NCBI RefSeq assembly: GCF_005518285.1
Contig: NZ_SJDU01000103.1
Span: 1-6,806, forward strand
Origin: Brachyspira catarrhinii
Lineage (GTDB): Bacteria > Spirochaetota > Brachyspiria > Brachyspirales > Brachyspiraceae
DNA length: 6,806 bases
Reading direction: 5' to 3'
Part shown: in pieces, positions 6,223-6,806 of the stretch
How the letters are laid out: every line of letters begins with the position of its first letter
Position numbering within the stretch: the stretch's first letter is position 1
Notes under the pieces: model-generated
Databases searched by the model: none
What the model was told of the DNA's origin: nothing
Seen by the model: the letters and a program-made list of their open reading frames with translations, nothing else
Made by a program: the position numbers and the translations under genes

Positions 6223-6806
6223 ATGAAACTAAAAGATTTTTTTAAAAAGAAAAACAAAATTGAAACCGATTCCGTTTCCGAAACGAATATTGAAAATAAT
6301 AATATTAAAAGCAAAAAGAAATTCAAAAAAAGATATATTCCTTTGATTATTTTAATCGTTTTAATATTTGCCGTTATCGGAGCGAGAATTTATTTCAATA
6401 ACGAGAGAGTAAAAAATTTAATAGAAAATATAGTTTATTCTTCGACGAATAGAAAATTGGAAATTGGAGATTTTAAATATTCTTTATTATTTCCAAACAT
6501 TCAAATAAACGATGCTATTCTTTATAATTCTACAAATTTTAACGAAGCGAAAAATATTTCAATAGATAATGTTAGATTAAGATTTTCGTTATTTTCTTTA
6601 TTTTTATTAAAATTAAATATAAAAGAATTTTCCATTGACAATTTATATATTAATATGTTCACGGACGAAAGCGGAAATTTGAATTTGCCAGATTTGCCTC
6701 CGTCCGAGCCGAAAATTAAAGACACAAATAAAGCGCCTTTCGATTTTCACAAATTGGATTTTCTTAAATTTAAAGCGAATATAGAAAATATAAGAATAAA
6801 TAATTT
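6223..6806 (+). CDS. AsmA-family membrane-anchored protein, 5' part
   Basis: An open frame starts at ATG 6223 and runs without a stop to the window end (194 codons shown). The protein has a charged, Lys/Asn-rich cytoplasmic N-terminus (1-37) and one membrane helix (about 38-56, IPLIILIVLIFAVIGA). The periplasmic region carries the AsmA N-terminal pattern: NRKLEIGDFKYSLLFPNIQI (a basement-membrane-like strand series), NISIDNVRLRFSLFSLFLLK, then LNIKEFSIDNLYINMFTDES and GNLNLPDLP. AsmA/TamB-like proteins are long beta-groove proteins linked in other diderms to phospholipid or outer-membrane protein transport; that role is inferred here. The gene begins 46 bases after the lipoprotein stop, has no visible ribosome binding site, and may be cotranscribed with it. 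The family call rests on pattern memory and only the first part is visible. Confidence 0.68.
   Translation, partial: MKLKDFFKKKNKIETDSVSETNIENNNIKSKKKFKKRYIPLIILIVLIFAVIGARIYFNNERVKNLIENIVYSSTNRKLEIGDFKYSLLFPNIQINDAILYNSTNFNEAKNISIDNVRLRFSLFSLFLLKLNIKEFSIDNLYINMFTDESGNLNLPDLPPSEPKIKDTNKAPFDFHKLDFLKFKANIENIRINN

Noticed and set aside
6522..6725. 67-residue minus-strand open frame near the window end
   Set aside because: It overlaps the AsmA-like gene, which has a coherent membrane helix and family pattern; the reverse frame has no such support.

Overview
The window is about 6.8 kb of AT-rich DNA (by eye roughly 30-40% GC). It carries lipoproteins, an AsmA-like envelope protein and a relaxed lipobox, which point to a diderm bacterium. 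The style best fits a spirochaete such as Brachyspira, but this is inferred from composition and protein style and is not proved. All genes lie on the + strand, and no tRNA, rRNA, CRISPR array or insertion sequence was seen. No gene-free stretch exceeds 130 bases.

Region 1 (1-3114) is a sugar-alcohol phosphotransferase (PTS) operon of the glucitol/sorbitol type: the 3' part of srlA (IIC), srlE (IIBC), srlB (IIA), then a 435-residue NAD(P)-dependent oxidoreductase with a C-terminal SAF domain. The oxidoreductase resembles the DXR-like (DRL) reductoisomerase family and sits where enteric operons have the sorbitol-6-phosphate dehydrogenase srlD. Each gene that starts in the window has a strong AAGGAG ribosome binding site. 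srlE is broken as written: a run of ten G (474-483) near codon 35 puts the first 39 codons out of frame with the rest. Eight G restore a perfect family alignment and eleven add one glycine, so the tract is a candidate phase-variation switch, or else a homopolymer sequencing error.

Region 2 (3115-4603) is regulatory. A long AT-rich hairpin followed by a T run (3129-3192) probably separates the operon from a SorC-family sugar-sensing regulator (3240-4190). A GutM-type membrane-anchored activator (4208-4603) follows 17 bases later. GutM confirms the glucitol-type system, but the usual DeoR-type SrlR is replaced by a SorC-type protein.

Region 3 (4604-6806) looks unrelated to sugar uptake. A good sigma70-like promoter (4623-4651) precedes a 493-residue lipoprotein with three PPC-like beta modules and an acidic, tyrosine-rich tail. 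It is followed by the start of an AsmA-family inner-membrane-anchored protein cut by the window end.

Taken together, a polyol is probably imported and phosphorylated by SrlA/SrlE/SrlB and then oxidised or isomerised by the DRL-like enzyme, with SorC and GutM controlling the operon. The substrate is not determined. A branched polyol such as 2-C-methylerythritol is an attractive but speculative alternative to sorbitol.
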